Positions 5,578 to 5,877 of a DNA stretch of 5,877 nt are shown here, piece by piece (the stretch's first letter is position 1; each line of letters begins with the position of its first letter). The DNA comes from an uncultured Sphingomonadales bacterium. GTDB taxonomy: Bacteria; Pseudomonadota; Alphaproteobacteria; Sphingomonadales; Sphingomonadaceae. A program made the translations under genes and the position numbers. A model generated the notes under the pieces. The model did no database searches and was not told the DNA's origin. It saw nothing but the letters and a program-made list of their open reading frames with translations. Location of the stretch: NCBI GenBank assembly GCA_937898535.1, contig CALDKP010000202.1:1-5877 (forward strand). The letters are read 5' to 3'.

Positions 5578-5877
5578 ATGGGACAGTTCGGAATCGGACA
5601 ACCTGTCAGGCGCAAGGAAGACACGCGGCTTCTCACGGGCCAGGGGCAGTTCACCGACGACCTGAACTTCGAGGGGCAGGTTTACGCCGCTTTCGTGCGC
5701 TCCTCCCACGCCAATGCGAAGATTCTCGGCGTCGACGTCGCGCGCTTCGGTGACGACCGCACCGTCATCACGCTGCGTCAGGGCCGCGTCATCTTTCGGC
5801 CCGTCACGCTTCGCAACGCCGACACCATGCAGGTGGTTGGCGCTGTGTCGCGCATCATCGACAACGAGAAGCCCGAC
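5578..5877 (+). CDS. Chimeric frame: CoxL/xanthine-dehydrogenase-type N-terminus joined to phage terminase nuclease segment (cut by window edge)
   Basis: The ATG at 5578-5580 has AGGAGG about 8 bases upstream. Residues 1-48 match the start of molybdopterin-binding large subunits of the CO/xanthine dehydrogenase family: GIGQPVRRKEDTRLLTGQG (6-24), then FTDDLNFEGQVYAAFVRSSH (25-44). The family would continue with a short strand and a GVVAVLTG-like segment. Instead residues 49-100 read ILGVDVARFGDDRTVI, then RQGRV and an ADTMQVVG segment ending in EKPD, the pattern of the RNase H-like nuclease domain of phage terminase large subunits, with Asp53 at the first metal-binding position. The frame is open through the join and still open at the edge. 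A functional protein is improbable because the two families share nothing in role. The join lies near 5719-5742, where GVDVA-like residues could occur in both. Recombination or misassembly are both possible. Confidence 0.75.
   Translation, partial: MGQFGIGQPVRRKEDTRLLTGQGQFTDDLNFEGQVYAAFVRSSHANAKILGVDVARFGDDRTVITLRQGRVIFRPVTLRNADTMQVVGAVSRIIDNEKPD

Overview
The window reads as GC-rich alphaproteobacterial DNA, most likely from a sphingomonad (Sphingomonadales). This is inferred from the style of the ArgD, ArgF, GlmS and GlmU proteins and from the tight argD-argF and glmU-glmS gene orders; no database was consulted. Nearly everything is on the minus strand, so genes are described below in transcription order, from high to low coordinates.

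Left part (1-2067): argD (acetylornithine aminotransferase) is followed with a 4-base ATGA overlap by argF (ornithine carbamoyltransferase), which runs off the left edge after 106 codons. A plausible sigma70 promoter and a strong intrinsic-terminator hairpin lie in the short region before argD. Further upstream are two or three very small genes: a 62-residue membrane-anchored protein with a Cys/Gly-rich tail, a 38-residue single-span membrane protein, and a doubtful 24-codon ORF overlapping the latter.

Middle (2171-4731): a complete glmS (glucosamine-6-phosphate synthase) is preceded, with no intervening base, by a vapBC-type toxin-antitoxin pair (ribbon-helix-helix antitoxin and PIN-domain toxin). 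The pair has its own promoter containing a perfect inverted repeat, and the antitoxin mRNA may be leaderless. The toxin-antitoxin cassette sits between the 3' part of glmU and glmS, two genes of the same UDP-GlcNAc pathway that are expected to be neighbours.

Right end (about 5165-5877): the sequence becomes mosaic. The glmU reading frame keeps only the C-terminal acetyltransferase part; its uridylyltransferase half is replaced by a typical Sec signal peptide with its own ribosome binding site. A 303-base divergent intergenic region follows. Then comes a plus-strand frame that starts as a CoxL/xanthine-dehydrogenase-type molybdopterin subunit and switches in frame, after about 48 residues, to the nuclease domain of a phage-type terminase large subunit. 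Two chimeric proteins within about 560 bases, each joined where short similarity is plausible, suggest either illegitimate recombination or, more probably, misassembly near a contig end. Read-level evidence is needed before any of it is taken as a new fusion.
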